This document shows positions 63,501 through 64,000 of a stretch of DNA of 64,000 nt, piece after piece. How positions within the stretch are numbered: position 1 is the first letter of the stretch; every line of letters starts with the position of its first letter. The notes beneath the pieces are model-generated. The model worked only from the letters and a program-made list of their open reading frames with translations. It did no database searches and was not told the DNA's origin. The translations under genes and the position numbers were made by a program. The stretch covers positions 31,941,245-32,005,244 of the forward strand of contig OY848917.1 of the NCBI GenBank assembly GCA_963693285.1. The letters run 5' to 3'. The stretch comes from Xestospongia muta (taxonomy: Eukaryota; Porifera; Demospongiae; Haplosclerida; Petrosiidae).

Positions 63501-64000
63501 ATAACTCTAAACCCTTACTTATCAACCCTTATCTGACAACAAATATGAACTTTAACTGTTATTTTTTCTGTCAAACTTCAGCCTTTTAGAGTTACTTTAT
63601 AACAAGATTACCAATGAATAATTTCTTTAGCTTTTTAAAGCTTTAATGATTATGAATGGTTTAGTAGCATCAAAGTTTGACACACATATTAAACATGATT
63701 CAATGGAAGCTATTTCTTTAAGTAAAGATTTAAAGTATATATTATAAAGGATCTGTTAAGGGAGATATCCTCTGTTTAAGACATACACTTGTATGCTTTA
63801 GTTATTTAAAAGAATATCCTTGATATATAGCTATTATCATTTAACAAGTCTAAAAAATTAATGGCAGAATCCATCCAAGTTTGTTGTGAACTTTGCATTG
63901 ATCTAAAAATGTAATTAAGTACATAATTAGTTTATTATATACATTGTAGTTTGTACTAGTAAATGACATTAATATTATATTTTATTTAGAGTGGCCAGAC
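51555..64000 (+). CDS. Second ankyrin-repeat gene, 5' part (runs off the window)
   Basis: Proposed exons: 51,555-51,578 (MTVPSMEL, tentative), 52,398-52,496, 53,320-53,418, 53,875-53,973, 54,675-54,773, 55,475-55,573, 56,195-56,293, 57,210-57,311, 57,576-57,668, 58,185-58,283, 59,161-59,259, 59,874-59,972, 60,721-60,819, 61,448-61,546, 62,292-62,390, 63,141-63,239 and 63,990-64,000 (partial). Each ankyrin exon is phase 0. Most are 99 bp; 57,210 is 102 bp and 57,576 is 93 bp. The typical reading is YGRTPLHIACSNRHDKVV then QALLDHGVQVDVLDK. Repeats from 53,875 on, apart from 57,210, 57,576 and 59,161, are one homogeneous family. By analogy with the gene at 1-8.6 kb the missing 3' part may encode a signalling module; that is inference. 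Confidence 0.83.
52602..53046. mobile_element. Non-autonomous DNA transposon in intron (pogo-like ends)
   Basis: Imperfect terminal inverted repeats: left gtggaacctccaataata, right (inverted) gtggaatctccaaatagtgg. The short terminal motif GTGGAAxCTCC resembles pogo/Tigger-type elements. No transposase frame. The 61-codon ORF inside is not supported as a gene. Confidence 0.55.
53833..55432 (+). repeat. Perfect 800-bp tandem duplication of exon plus intron
   Basis: 53,833-54,632 and 54,633-55,432 appear identical base for base, including exons 53,875-53,973 and 54,675-54,773. A third exon follows at the same 800-bp spacing (55,475) but with diverged sequence (NGQTPLHIACSKGHD). Confidence 0.93.
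57812..57850 (+). pseudogene. Ghost ankyrin exon 1
   Basis: The conserved acceptor context (atatcttgttcag) is followed by only aatgtccagactcaatttta. The sequence then jumps to intron sequence normally found elsewhere in the unit. The rest of the exon and its donor are deleted. Confidence 0.75.
59590..59640 (+). pseudogene. Ghost ankyrin exon 2
   Basis: The acceptor context (tcttattcgg, AG lost to GG) and tttggccagacacca are followed directly by the intron string gtcaagcattaggataac. This is an internal deletion that removed most of the exon. Confidence 0.72.
62292..64000 (+). repeat. 849-bp tandem repeat units running past the window edge
   Basis: 62,292-63,140 and 63,141-63,989 appear identical. 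A third copy starts at 63,990 with the same exon start (agtggccagac). Units upstream (60,721; 61,448) are close relatives with spacings of 727 and 844. The total copy number cannot be known from this window. Confidence 0.93.

Overview
The window is animal genomic DNA, not bacterial. It is very AT-rich, its genes are split by GT-AG introns (some only about 50 bp), microsatellites are frequent, and the mobile-element fossils are LINE, Helitron and Ty3-type. Ankyrin, ROC-COR, Death, beta-helix/7TM and EF-hand families together suggest an early-branching invertebrate. A demosponge such as Amphimedon fits best, but this is inference.

Layout. 1-8.6 kb (+): 3' part of a receptor-like signalling gene whose exons encode ankyrin repeats (one 33-residue repeat per exon), a ROC GTPase plus COR module, a Death domain and a C-terminal membrane anchor. 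8.7-13.7 kb: tandem and dispersed repeats, a LINE scrap and broken copies of an EF-hand gene. 13.7-18.7 kb (-): a large beta-helix plus multi-pass membrane gene, broken by three frameshifts. 18.7-25.3 kb: repeats, a coiled-coil pseudogene, a CT microsatellite, a hairpin element and another EF-hand fragment. 26.2-26.7 kb (-): an intact single-exon EF-hand protein. 26.9-28 kb: LINE reverse-transcriptase remnant. 28.8-31 kb (-): second, truncated copy of the beta-helix/7TM gene fused to an EF-hand fragment. 31-38 kb: duplicated flanks, fragments of secreted-type proteins, a LINE 5' remnant (2A-like motif plus PHD-like finger) and a Helitron remnant. 38.3-40.5 kb: 142-bp satellite. 42-46.4 kb (-): a split gene whose 3' end is a tandem array of S/T/Q-rich mini-exons, head-to-head with a small acidic ORF at 46.45 kb. 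47.8-48.6 kb (-): Ty3-type gag/protease remnant. 48.7-51.5 kb: duplicated block and palindromic elements. 51.6-64 kb (+): 5' part of a second ankyrin gene built by repeated exon-plus-intron duplication and running off the window.

How it fits together. The two ankyrin genes share orientation and a phase-0, one-repeat-per-exon design, so repeats can be added without breaking frame. Perfect 231-, 800- and 849-bp tandem copies show that this is recent. The first gene joins this changeable array to a GTPase switch, a Death adaptor domain and a membrane tail, consistent with a sensor that recruits Death-domain partners. The middle of the window is a patchwork of segmental duplications carrying EF-hand and beta-helix gene copies. 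The clearest new structural observation is the mini-exon array at 42.0-43.1 kb, where what looks like a 117-bp minisatellite is a series of phase 1-1 exons and roughly 50-bp introns.
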